Shown: positions 25,120 to 32,779 of the stretch, piece by piece
Numbering within the stretch: position 1 is the stretch's first letter
Layout of the letters: every line of letters begins with the position of its first letter
Assembly: GCA_903859155.1 (NCBI GenBank)
Contig: CAIOLO010000157.1
Span: forward strand, 1-52,531
From: an uncultured beta proteobacterium
Lineage (GTDB): Bacteria > Pseudomonadota > Gammaproteobacteria > Burkholderiales > SG8-39
Direction: 5' to 3'
Length of the DNA stretch: 52,531 bases
Translations under genes and position numbers: made by a program
The notes under the pieces: model-generated
Told to the model about the DNA's origin: nothing
The model's input: only the letters and a program-made list of their open reading frames with translations
Databases searched by the model: none

Positions 25120-26781
25120 ATGAATAGTCAGGAATGGACGGTAATGAACCCGGCCGGGGATGCGAATGTCGAACACCGCAGCGGCGCGGTCCGGATCGAT
25201 GATTTCAGCGGCAGGCGCGTCGGTCTGTGGTGGAACGGCAAGCCGAACGGCGACATTTTTTTGAACGAAGTCGCCCGCCAACTCGAGTCGCGCAATCCGG
25301 GAATGACGACGGTCAGGATGTGGGAACTCAGTCCGTCGACCATGACCGCCTATGGTGTTTCCGGCGAGAACCTCGACAAAATGGTGACCAGCGCCGATGT
25401 GGTGATCGGCGCGCTCGGGGACTGAGGCGGATGCACGTCATGGTGTATCCATGACTTGTCCGCGCTGGAGAAACGGGGCATGCCGACCTTGGGCATAGTC
25501 ACGACGGGATTCACGCGCCTGGCGAGAACCACCGCCCGTAGCAGTGGCATGACGGCGCTTCGGATTATCGAAGTGCCGCATCCGATTGGAGGCATTCCGG
25601 CCGGGGAGGTGCGCGCGAAGGCGCAACGGGCCGTCGAGGAGATGTTGCGCCAACAGCACTCGGGCGAGCACGGCGATGAAGAACGCGCGGAGGAATCCCG
25701 CAACCAGGCGGACGTAACCGTGGCGGGTTCCGTTGCCGATGTCATCGATATCTATTACAGGAACGGCTGGACCGATGGCCTGCCGATCGTGCCGCCCACT
25801 GCGGCGGCGGTCCGTGAAATGCTCACCGGAACCGACCTTGCCCCTGAGCATGTGCTCGGCACCATGGTGCCCCGGAATGCGAGGGTCACGGTGGAGAAAC
25901 TGGCCGTCAATGCGGTGATGGCCGGGTGCCGTCCGAGCTACCTGCCGGTCTTGATCGCGGCCGTCGAAGGACTGCTGGAGACGGACTTCGACCTGGCCGG
26001 GGTGCAGTGTTCCACCGGACCGCACAGTCCGCTGCTTCTGATCAATGGCCCGATTCGCGATCAGATCAATGTCAATTATTCGTCCGGGGCGCTGGGTCAT
26101 GGCTGGCAGGCCAATGCCACCATCGGCCGCGCCATACGGCTGATACTGAATAATATCGGCGGCGCCCGCATCGGCGAGAGCGACATGACCACGCTGGGCA
26201 TGGCGGAGAACTACACTTATTGTTTTGGCGAAAACGAGGATCAGAACCCCTGGGGGCCGTTTCACGTGGAGCAGGGGTTCGACAGGCAGGACAGCACGGT
26301 GTCGGTGCTGGGCGCCTACGCTCCGGAGAATGTCTCGGATCATGTTGGCGTCAGGCCCGAGGAGATACTGGCGGTGGCCGCCGATGTCATTGCGAAGCTG
26401 ACCCGGTTTCACCTTCTGATGATGGATCACATCATCTCCCGCGATACGCTGCTGGTGCTCGGACCGGAACATGCGCGCAGCATCGCCGACGCAGGATGGT
26501 CAAGAAAGGATGTCCAGCAATTCGTTTTCGATCGCGCCTCGCTGCCCTACGAAACCTTGAAATCGCTGGGACGGCAGATCGATGCCGCGAAGTTGATCGA
26601 TGCGCCGGGCGGCAGGAGGGTGCCCATGTTCGCAAAGCCAGAATGCCTCAAGGTCATCGTCGCCGGCGGACCGGGGAAGCACTCGGCCTATATCAACTCC
26701 GGGCATTCCAAACGGGTGATTACCCGACGGATTGCATTTCCGCGCCACTGGGAGCAATTGCTGGCACGCTACCGGGAGTAA
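25120..26781 (+). CDS. UGSC-type selenoprotein with in-frame UGA (Sec102), fused to a large C-terminal domain
   Basis: Two open stretches, 25120-25425 and 25426-26781, are in the same frame and separated only by TGA at 25423-25425. Read as selenocysteine, the junction is GALGD-U-GGCTSWCIHD, which matches the (U/C)-G-x-C site of the UGSC (seleno)protein family and gives a U102-G-G-C105 redox pair. The following residues, ALEKRGMPTLGIVTTGF and VPHPIGGIP, are the normal continuation of that domain (to about residue 165). After an acidic linker comes a second region of about 350 residues beginning GWTDGLPIVPPT, with MVPRNARVTVEKLAVNAVMA and NATIGRAIRLIL, a family of unknown function that I associate with UGSC proteins. 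Start ATG 25120 has AGGAGGG upstream. Total 553 aa. Standard calling would report two truncated genes. The sel genes are not in this window. Confidence 0.88.
25437..25455 (+). promoter_or_regulatory. Putative bacterial SECIS hairpin
   Basis: Directly downstream of the UGA, GTCATGG (25437-25443) and CCATGAC (25449-25455) form a perfect 7-bp stem around the 5-nt loop TGTAT. The loop begins 18 nt after the UGA and has G at its second position. As I recall the bacterial SECIS consensus, a loop 16-37 nt from the UGA with G in its first two bases is what SelB needs. The stem is inside the coding sequence, as expected in bacteria. Confidence 0.65.
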
Positions 26782-26929
26782 GGTGAGCTGTACGACGGTC
26801 GCGTGAACGGTGATCGTTTCAGTGCGGCAGGGCCGCAATAGGAGCAATTGCTGGCACGCTACCGGGAGTAAGGTGTTGTACGACGGTCGCGTGAACGGTG
26901 ATCGTTTCAGTGCGGCAGGGCCGCAATAG
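26751..26929 (+). repeat. Tandem duplication of about 90 nt at the 3' end of the selenoprotein gene
   Basis: Unit 1 (26751-26840) includes the last codons and stop of the selenoprotein gene. Unit 2 (26841-26929) repeats it with a 2-nt deletion and one or two substitutions. Each unit contains the hairpin TGCGGC-AGG-GCCGCA, without a strong T tract. It lies between two convergent genes. Confidence 0.9.
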
Positions 26930-26970
26930 TGGCGCGCGGGTTTGATCGCAGACTGCAAGGACGCGGGCGC

Positions 26971-27996
26971 TCAAACCGGCCCGATCGGCGCCTCATCCAT
27001 CAGCGCGATCTGCTCGCGCAGTTCCAGCACCCGGTCCTGCCAGTAACGCTGCGTGTTGAACCAGGGGAATGCCGCCGGAAAGGCCGGGTCGTTCCAGCGC
27101 CTGGCGATCCACGCCGAGTAGTGAATCAGGCGCAGCGTGCGCAGCGCTTCGATCAGATGCAACTCGCGCCGCTCGAATTCATGGAAATCCTCGTAGCCGG
27201 AGAGCAGGTCGGAGAAAGCGATGGTCATTGCGGTGCGCTCGCCTGGCAGCAGCATCCACAGGTCCTGCACCGCCGGGCCGCTGCGGCAATCGTCGAAATC
27301 CACGAAGTGCGGACCGCGCTCATCGCCATGCTCTGTCCAGAGCACATTGCCGGCGTGGCAATCGCCGTGCAATCGCAGCGTGGCCACCTTGCCCGCACGC
27401 TCATAGCAGCGCCGTACGCCTCCCAGCGCCTGCTCCACGGTGCTCGACCAGGCATCGTACAGATCGTCGGGGATGAAATGGTTGGCCAGCAGCCAGTCGC
27501 GCGGTTCCCTGCCGAAGCTGTCCAGGTCGATTGCCGGGCGCGATGCGAACGGCCGGATCGCGCCCACCGCATGGATGCGGCCGATAAATCGTCCCATCCA
27601 CTCCAGTGTGTCGGGATTCTCCAGTTCGGGCGGCCGCCCCCCGCGGCGCGGGAACACGGCAAAGCGGTAGCCCTCGAAGGCATGCAGCGTGTGCCCGTTG
27701 ATTACGCTGGGGGCCACCACCGGGATCTCGCGATCAACCAGTTCCTGCACAAAGGCATGTTCCTCGAGGATCTGCGCGTCGCTCCAGCGCCCGGGGCGAT
27801 AAAACTTGGTAATCAGAGGCGCGCCTTCTTCCATCCCCACCTGGTAGACGCGATTCTCGAAACTGTTCAATCCGAGCAGGCGCCCGTCGCCATGCAAGCC
27901 CGCGGACTCCAGCGCATCAAGAACCCTGTCGGGGGTCAGGCCGGCATACGGTGTGTTGGCGGAGGCAGCGGCATCGATGTCGGTGGAACTCGTCAT
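26971..27996 (-). CDS. srkA: SrkA-like stress-response serine/threonine protein kinase (APH fold)
   Basis: A 341-aa cytoplasmic kinase of the SrkA/YihE family (aminoglycoside-phosphotransferase fold). N-terminal LTPDRVLDALESAGLHGDGRLLGLNSFENRVYQVG is characteristic. The P-loop-like region contains KFYRPGRWS, the catalytic loop is LRLHGDCHAGNVLW and the metal-binding motif is FVDFDDCRSGP. In E. coli the protein counters stress-induced killing by MazF. ATG 27996 is chosen because homologous sequence begins soon after; the open frame extends to 28089 but overlaps the likely promoter region of the divergent gene at 28098. It is convergent with the selenoprotein gene. Confidence 0.88.
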   Translation of the reverse strand: MTSSTDIDAAASANTPYAGLTPDRVLDALESAGLHGDGRLLGLNSFENRVYQVGMEEGAPLITKFYRPGRWSDAQILEEHAFVQELVDREIPVVAPSVINGHTLHAFEGYRFAVFPRRGGRPPELENPDTLEWMGRFIGRIHAVGAIRPFASRPAIDLDSFGREPRDWLLANHFIPDDLYDAWSSTVEQALGGVRRCYERAGKVATLRLHGDCHAGNVLWTEHGDERGPHFVDFDDCRSGPAVQDLWMLLPGERTAMTIAFSDLLSGYEDFHEFERRELHLIEALRTLRLIHYSAWIARRWNDPAFPAAFPWFNTQRYWQDRVLELREQIALMDEAPIGPV

Positions 27997-28097
27997 CGCC
28001 CTATTGTACGGGGTGCCGCCCGGGCGTCCTCCAGCGATGATGCGCGCGGCGCCGCATATCGCTAAAATGCCAGCAGAAACAATAACCAAAGCATACG

Positions 28098-29171
28098 TTG
28101 CATATTCTGCTGCTCGCCGTCATTGCATTTGTCGTCACAGCGGTCGCCATCGTCATCCTGAGGCCGCTGAGCGGGAAGGTCGGTTTGCTCGATCATCCCG
28201 ACGATCTGCGCAAACACCACGCCACGCCGACGCCGCTGTGCGGCGGCCTTGGCATCATTGCCGGATTTGTCATTGCGCTGCTGCTTGCAGAACAGGAGTT
28301 TGGCGCGATCGGCTGGCCGTTTATCGGTGCGCTGCTGCCGTTACTGGCCGTCGGCGTTTGGGACGATGTTGCCGAAACCTCTGCGCGGGTCAGGATAGGG
28401 GCACAGATTCTCGGTGCGTTGATCATGGTCTATGCGGGCCACGTGGTCATCCTCCATGTGGGCGATCTGATTGAAACCGGCCACGTGATGAACCTGGGGG
28501 CCTGGGCGGTTCCGCTGACCGTGTTCAGTGTCGTCGGCATCATCAATGGTGTGAACATGCTGGATGGACTGGACGGGCTCGCCGGCGGTGTGGTGTTCAT
28601 CGCGCTGGGCTGGTTTGCGACCGCTGCCCTGATCCAGGGGGCGGGCGCCGAGGCCGGTGTGATTTTCATGCTGATGGGCGCCGTGGCCGGATTCCTCGCC
28701 TTCAACCTGCGACATTCACGGCGGGGCAGGGCCTCGGTGTTCTTGGGCGACGCTGGCAGCACCGCGCTCGGTTTCGCCCTGGGATGGCTGTCGATCCGCC
28801 TGTCGCAGGGGCATGCCGACGCGCTGCCGCCCATGGCGGTGGTCTGGATCATGGCCGTACCGCTGCTGGATACGCTGACGCAAATTGTGCGTCGCCTGGC
28901 CCAGGGGCGCAATCCGATGGCGCCGGACCGCAACCACTTGCATCACATGCTGCTGCGCGCAGGTCTTAGCGAAGGGCAGACGGTCGGGACCCTGTTTATC
29001 GCAGCCTGGCTGTTCGGCGCGGTCGGCGTCGGCGCATGGCGGTTTGGCATTTCTATGACGTTTCTGTTCTGGGGCAGTCTCATCATTTACGGCGGGTACC
29101 TGGCGGTGCTGGCTTGGGGGCCTCGACTCAGAAAACATCCTCAGGGGGCGGGCAGCAAGATCGGTAGATGA
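28098..29171 (+). CDS. wecA: WecA-like undecaprenyl-phosphate GlcNAc-1-phosphate transferase
   Basis: A 357-aa polytopic membrane enzyme of the MraY/WecA family that transfers a sugar phosphate from UDP-sugar to undecaprenyl phosphate, starting O-antigen or other glycan synthesis. Motifs are DHPDDLRKHHATPTPLCGGL, the catalytic NMLDGLDGLAGG, FLGDAGSTALGF and the C-terminal DRNHLHHMLLRAG. About ten or eleven hydrophobic helices are visible. The start is a TTG at 28098 without a clear SD. A distinct sugar specificity cannot be excluded. It stands alone; the next gene on this strand is lysC. Confidence 0.88.
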   Translation: MHILLLAVIAFVVTAVAIVILRPLSGKVGLLDHPDDLRKHHATPTPLCGGLGIIAGFVIALLLAEQEFGAIGWPFIGALLPLLAVGVWDDVAETSARVRIGAQILGALIMVYAGHVVILHVGDLIETGHVMNLGAWAVPLTVFSVVGIINGVNMLDGLDGLAGGVVFIALGWFATAALIQGAGAEAGVIFMLMGAVAGFLAFNLRHSRRGRASVFLGDAGSTALGFALGWLSIRLSQGHADALPPMAVVWIMAVPLLDTLTQIVRRLAQGRNPMAPDRNHLHHMLLRAGLSEGQTVGTLFIAAWLFGAVGVGAWRFGISMTFLFWGSLIIYGGYLAVLAWGPRLRKHPQGAGSKIGR

Positions 29172-29191
29172 GCGTCAGCGGCGGTGCGGGC

Positions 29192-29218
29192 AAAAAAAAG
29201 CGGACCTTGCGGTCCGCT
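29192..29218 (-). terminator. Intrinsic terminator of the XRE-like gene (minus strand)
   Basis: On the minus strand, AGCGGACC-GCAA-GGTCCGCT (29218-29199) is a perfect 8-bp stem with a 4-nt loop, followed by eight T (29199-29192). It lies 46 nt past the stop of the gene at 29264. On the plus strand it also follows the wecA-like gene, but there the A tract precedes the stem. Confidence 0.9.
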
Positions 29219-29263
29219 CCGGCCCTCCGGCCCAGCGTATCTGGTAATAGTGTCTGGCAAACC

Positions 29264-29575
29264 CTAGTGGGCCAGTTCCTCGCCATAGTGATTGGGGGTA
29301 TGCGCGTCGCGGCGCAGGCTCTGGTAGAGCTGCGGTTGCTGCGTCTTTAGATACTCGATGATTTCGAAATCTTCTTTTTTGACCCTGGATAGATCTATCT
29401 GCTCGATATGAACCAATCGAAGCAACTCGCGGACCGGTTTGGGCATGGTGCGACCGCCTTCATAGCGCGAGCCCCCGCTTTGTGTCACCCCGATTCGGGT
29501 CCAGAATTGTTCCTGATTCATCCCCAGACGTTGCCGGATTTCCCTTGGATTGAGAAAAAAGTCCAGAATCTTCAT
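29264..29575 (-). CDS. Small XRE-like helix-turn-helix protein, paralogue of 4565-4876
   Basis: A 103-aa predicted DNA-binding protein. The HTH is IRQRLGMNQEQFWTRIGVTQ, followed by SGGSRYEGGRTMPKPV and a helical C-terminal tail (LLRLVHIEQIDLSRVKKEDF). ATG 29575 is supported by GAGGG 9-12 nt upstream and by the identical length of its paralogue; the longer frame to 29866 overlaps the lysC promoter and start. It is divergent from lysC, which begins 165 nt away, so it could regulate itself or lysC. It has its own strong terminator. Confidence 0.85.
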   Translation of the reverse strand: MKILDFFLNPREIRQRLGMNQEQFWTRIGVTQSGGSRYEGGRTMPKPVRELLRLVHIEQIDLSRVKKEDFEIIEYLKTQQPQLYQSLRRDAHTPNHYGEELAH

Positions 29576-29687
29576 CGAATCGCCCTCGTTTTTGTTGTTT
29601 CCCCAACTCTCTTGAGCAGGGAGCGTGCCAGCGAGCCGGCCAGACTCGGGGCGTCCGATCGACGTTGTGGCCGGGGTGCAATCGAGT

Positions 29688-29717
29688 TTGAATAAAACGG
29701 GAAATTTGCGATAAAAT
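29688..29717 (+). promoter_or_regulatory. Candidate sigma-70 promoter of lysC
   Basis: TTGAAT (29688-29693), an 18-nt spacer and TAAAAT (29712-29717). The predicted start near 29724 leaves a leader of about 16 nt containing GGAAG before the lysC ATG at 29740. Confidence 0.6.
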
Positions 29718-29739
29718 TCAACGATTTCGGAAGCTCGGT

Positions 29740-30993
29740 ATGGGATTGATCGTACATAAATACGGCGGCACCTCGGTCGGCACGGTCGAGCGAATTCAGT
29801 CGGTCGCGCGCCGCGTGGCCAAATGGAAGTCGGCAGGTCATCAGGTTGTTGTCGTAGTTTCGGCAATGAGTGGGGAAACCAACAGGCTGATCGGCCTAGC
29901 CAAGCAGATCCAGGCCGAGCCCGATGCCCGGGAACTTGACGTTATCGCCTCCACCGGCGAGCAGGTCACCATCGGCCTTCTGGCCATGGCATTGCTGCAA
30001 CTCGGGCTCAAGGCCAAGAGCTACACCGGTCCGCAGGTGCGCATCCTCACCGACGATGCGTTTACCAAGGCGCGGATCTTGAGCATCGACGAGAGCCACA
30101 TGCGTGCCGATCTGGACGCCGGGACCGTGGTGGTCGTGGCCGGATTCCAGGGGACCGACGATGCGGGCAATATCACCACTCTCGGACGGGGCGGATCGGA
30201 TACTTCGGCGGTCGCGCTGGCTGCCGCGCTCAAGGCTGACGAGTGCCTGATCTATACCGACGTCGACGGTGTCTATACAACCGATCCTCGTGTGGTACCC
30301 GAGGCGCGGCGCCTGCGCACCGTGACTTTCGAGGAAATGCTGGAGATGGCCAGCCTGGGCTCGAAGGTGCTGCAGATCCGCTCCGTCGAATTTGCCGGCA
30401 AGTACAAGGTACCCCTGAGGGTGCTCTCAAGCATGACCGATCCCGACATCCCGCTGGCTGAAGAAGCGGCTTCGGGCACTCTGATCACATTCGAGGAAGA
30501 CCAGAAAATGGAGCAGGCAATTATTTCAGGCATCGCCTTCAACAGAGACGAGGCCAAAATCACGGTTACCGGAGTGCCCGACCGTCCCGGCATCGCCTAC
30601 GCGATCCTCGGCCCGGTCAGCGATGCCAACATCGACGTGGACATGATCATCCAGAATACCGGCGCGCAAGGCATGACGGACTTTTCCTTTACGGTTCACC
30701 GCGGTGAATACCAAAAAGCGCTTGAAGTCCTCAACACCCAGGTGAAAGCCCACATCAAGGCCAGCGACATCAGTGGCGACAACCGGGTGTGCAAGGTGTC
30801 GATGGTCGGCGTGGGCATGCGCACCCATGCCGGCATCGCCGCCAAGATGTTCCGCACCCTGGCCGAAGAGGGCATCAATATCCAGATGATTTCCACCTCG
30901 GAGATCAAGATAGCCGTCGTGGTCGACGAGAAATACATGGAACTCGCGGTGAGGGCACTGCACCGTGCCTTCGAACTCGAACAGCCCAACTGA
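29740..30993 (+). CDS. lysC: Aspartate kinase
   Basis: A 417-aa enzyme that phosphorylates aspartate at the first step of lysine, threonine, methionine and diaminopimelate synthesis. The N-terminal signature KYGGTSVGTVERI, the substrate-binding GRGGSDTSAVALAAAL and the YTDVDGVYTTDPR segment are intact. Two ACT domains follow (about residues 265-410), including VTGVPDRPGIAYAILGPVSD and VGVGMRTHAGIAAKMF, so feedback inhibition by end-product amino acids is expected. Its length is normal for the monofunctional class. The gene is monocistronic and is followed 115 nt later by tRNA-Ser, an order I associate with betaproteobacteria. Confidence 0.97.
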   Translation: MGLIVHKYGGTSVGTVERIQSVARRVAKWKSAGHQVVVVVSAMSGETNRLIGLAKQIQAEPDARELDVIASTGEQVTIGLLAMALLQLGLKAKSYTGPQVRILTDDAFTKARILSIDESHMRADLDAGTVVVVAGFQGTDDAGNITTLGRGGSDTSAVALAAALKADECLIYTDVDGVYTTDPRVVPEARRLRTVTFEEMLEMASLGSKVLQIRSVEFAGKYKVPLRVLSSMTDPDIPLAEEAASGTLITFEEDQKMEQAIISGIAFNRDEAKITVTGVPDRPGIAYAILGPVSDANIDVDMIIQNTGAQGMTDFSFTVHRGEYQKALEVLNTQVKAHIKASDISGDNRVCKVSMVGVGMRTHAGIAAKMFRTLAEEGINIQMISTSEIKIAVVVDEKYMELAVRALHRAFELEQPN

Positions 30994-31108
30994 CACGGAG
31001 AAACGAGGCAAGGATGTCCGGGGCAGAACACGCCGCGGGCATCCAGCGACTTCGAAAGCCTGGAGGGGGAGTGAAGGATTCCTGTTAGAATTCGTCCCCT
31101 GTAGCAGC

Positions 31109-31200
31109 GGAGAGATGCCCGAGTGGCCGAAGGGGGCGCCCTGCTAAGGCGTTATACGGTTTACCCCGTATCGAGGGTTCGAATCCCTCTCTCTCCGCCA
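31109..31200 (+). tRNA. tRNA-Ser (anticodon GCU)
   Basis: The acceptor arm GGAGAGA pairs with TCTCTCC, with discriminator G and encoded CCA. The anticodon stem GCGCC/GGCGT has loop CTGCTAA, so the anticodon is GCT at 31143-31145, reading AGC/AGU. A long variable arm (TACGG...CCGTA) marks class II serine tRNA. The TpsiC arm is GAGGG-TTCGAAT-CCCTC. It borders the accessory region. Confidence 0.97.
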
Positions 31201-31243
31201 AGAGTCTTTGTAAGTTGTTGAGCGTGCCCCTCAAAATGATCGA

Positions 31244-31693
31244 TCACGGCGTACTGTCGCGAATCAGATCCTCAATACCTGCCGGAACCTCACCGCGCTC
31301 CAACATGGCACGAAACCGCGCATAGACGTCGGTCTTGGCCCCCTCCTTGCGCAGCGAGTCCTCGTCGTTCAGCCAGACATAGACAATCAAAGCCAGTGGG
31401 GATGAGGCAAATCGGAAGAACAAACGATACCGCTGAGGCATTCCCTTTTTGACGCGGCGCCAGTGCGCATTGTAATCACCGAGTGTATGACCCAGTCGAA
31501 ACACGGAATCGGCCGGATTGGCAGGAACGGTCTCATTGATCGCCTTGAACACCGAAGCCAGCAATTTCGTTTGGGGGTGAAGCTTGTAGCCCGTTGGATC
31601 ACGCGCGGCCAACGAAGCAACGGCCTGCTCCAGTTCAGTAAGCCGCTGGGCAAACAACCGGTGGCGGTAAAGATGCCATCCGTTCCTTATCAT
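31244..31693 (-). CDS. yhaV: YhaV-type toxin (ribonuclease) of a type II TA system
   Basis: A 149-aa protein resembling YhaV of the PrlF-YhaV system, a RelE-superfamily ribonuclease that cuts translated mRNA. The family-like segments are NGWHLYRHRLFAQRL, KLLASVFKAINETVPANPAD, FRLGHTLGDYNAHWRRVK and RYRLFFRF, followed by IVYVWLNDEDSLRKEGAKTDVY. The length is normal. It lies 21 nt downstream of its antitoxin gene on the same strand, the usual order. It starts the accessory region just after tRNA-Ser (43 nt between the two 3' ends). Confidence 0.88.
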   Translation of the reverse strand: MIRNGWHLYRHRLFAQRLTELEQAVASLAARDPTGYKLHPQTKLLASVFKAINETVPANPADSVFRLGHTLGDYNAHWRRVKKGMPQRYRLFFRFASSPLALIVYVWLNDEDSLRKEGAKTDVYARFRAMLERGEVPAGIEDLIRDSTP

Positions 31694-31714
31694 GAGTCGC
31701 GTTGCTTTCGCGGA

Positions 31715-32032
31715 TCAGTCTGTTTCGACGCCGTCCACAAGGCTGGCGATGCGATCCATCTGAGCGGCATCGAGCGGGGCGATATCTTCAGGATGGTCGA
31801 GCATGTCCTTCGCAATGAAATGCAGGAAGGCAAGTATCACCGGATCTTCGGCATCCTCTGCAATATCAGCTGGAGATGACTTGGCTGACACAAGCATGTG
31901 ACCATCGGCCACAATTGTGGCCCTAATGTCGCCGGAAAACTCGGGGTGCAACTTGAATAAAGCAGAATCGAAGCGGATACCCGTCGAATTACCGACGGCG
32001 GTAACTTTTCCTGAGTAGGTTTCTGGATTCAT
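31715..32032 (-). CDS. prlF: PrlF-type antitoxin (SpoVT/AbrB-like)
   Basis: A 105-aa protein. The N-terminal third (GKVTAVGNSTGIRFDSALFK through DGHMLVSAK) has the swapped-hairpin AbrB pattern, and the acidic C terminus (DMLDHPEDIAPLDAAQMDRI) would wrap the toxin. ATG 32032 is preceded by GAGG at a good distance. An inverted pair GTCACA/TGTGAC (32033-32038 and 32057-32062) overlaps the ribosome site and is a candidate autorepression operator. PrlF-type is assigned mainly through the adjacent YhaV-like toxin. Confidence 0.8.
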   Translation of the reverse strand: MNPETYSGKVTAVGNSTGIRFDSALFKLHPEFSGDIRATIVADGHMLVSAKSSPADIAEDAEDPVILAFLHFIAKDMLDHPEDIAPLDAAQMDRIASLVDGVETD

Positions 32033-32231
32033 GTCACACCTCGATGTAAGTACTCATGTGACTACATTCTAGCATTATTCCCGCTACGAGTATAAGAACA
32101 TCCTTTTAGCCAGCCTTGCCTTACCCTGCCGTTGGCTGCTTGCCCGGACCACAAACTCAACACGGACGGCTGACAACCTGCCACCATGCGCGTCGCAGCG
32201 CTTGATGGGTTCGGCCTCCCACCGCGCCGTC

Positions 32232-32252
32232 TCGACAGTTCGAATCCATCTT
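32232..32252 (+). repeat. Partial direct repeat of the tRNA-Ser 3' end (att-like)
   Basis: TCGAcaGTTCGAATCCaTCTt matches tRNA positions 31171-31191 at 17 of 21 bases in direct orientation. With the tRNA copy it brackets the PrlF/YhaV pair. GTTCGAATCC is common in tRNA loops, so chance or an eroded tRNA fragment is possible. Confidence 0.35.
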
Positions 32253-32467
32253 GGAACCCAAGTGCTCGATTCACTTGTTCCGAAATCCTAAGCTGGTTTG
32301 TGCTGTGGTACGTTCTGCTCCGTCAGGATTCTGATATAACTACATGATAATAAAAGAAAATATGTGTAGTTAGTATGGCTTTATACTACATTTAACCCCA
32401 CATTATTTTGGCGCTGCAAACGCGGTTCAAAGCGTTGATCCGCGATTTATCCTTTTGGGGATCGGGG

Positions 32468-32671
32468 TTACCTCTCTGCTGGCGCCATCCAGGCAAAGAA
32501 CCGTTCAAGAGCATCAGCACTCCCTTCCAGGTTGATTTCAGTGATGGCGAGCCTGTTACCTTGGCAGAACACCACGACTGGTCGCGGTGGGGCGTTCTTG
32601 TTGGAGGCGGCGAGAATTGATCTTTCGTCCGCGTTCTTCGCCAGATGCGAAAGCAGACCCCTTGCGTGTGC
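32468..32671 (-). pseudogene. Coding-like fragment of an unrecognised protein
   Basis: A minus-strand frame with no start codon, bounded upstream by TGA at 32674-32672, reads as a plausible protein end (PVVVFCQGNRLAITEINLEG, then SADALERFFAWMAPAER and a stop at 32470-32468). I do not recognise the family. It is probably the 3' remnant of a disrupted gene in the toxin-antitoxin region. The rest of 32063-32743 holds nothing I can support. Confidence 0.3.
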
Positions 32672-32743
32672 TCATCTGTACGAAACGAGCGTTTCTCATC
32701 ACGAAGCAACTGACACGGCCGAAGTTGACGCAACATCATTCCT

Positions 32744-32772
32744 TTGACGGAATATTCCGTGGAGGCTATACT
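32744..32772 (+). promoter_or_regulatory. Promoter with embedded palindromic operator for the HigBA-like pair
   Basis: TTGACG (32744-32749), a 17-nt spacer and TATACT (32767-32772) match sigma-70 well. The perfect 14-nt palindrome ACGGAATATTCCGT (32747-32760) overlaps the -35 box and spacer, which is where an autorepressing antitoxin would bind. Transcription should begin at about 32779, next to the toxin ATG at 32780. Confidence 0.75.
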
Positions 32773-32779
32773 GGCCGAC

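Noticed and set aside
23893..25281. 462-codon minus-strand ORF across the Bug gene
   Set aside because: It is antisense to the GMC and Bug genes, both of which have clear motifs; no domain is recognisable in the minus frame.
32062..32274. Minus-strand 70-codon ORF downstream of the antitoxin promoter
   Set aside because: No SD, no recognisable motif, and it overlaps the att-like repeat.
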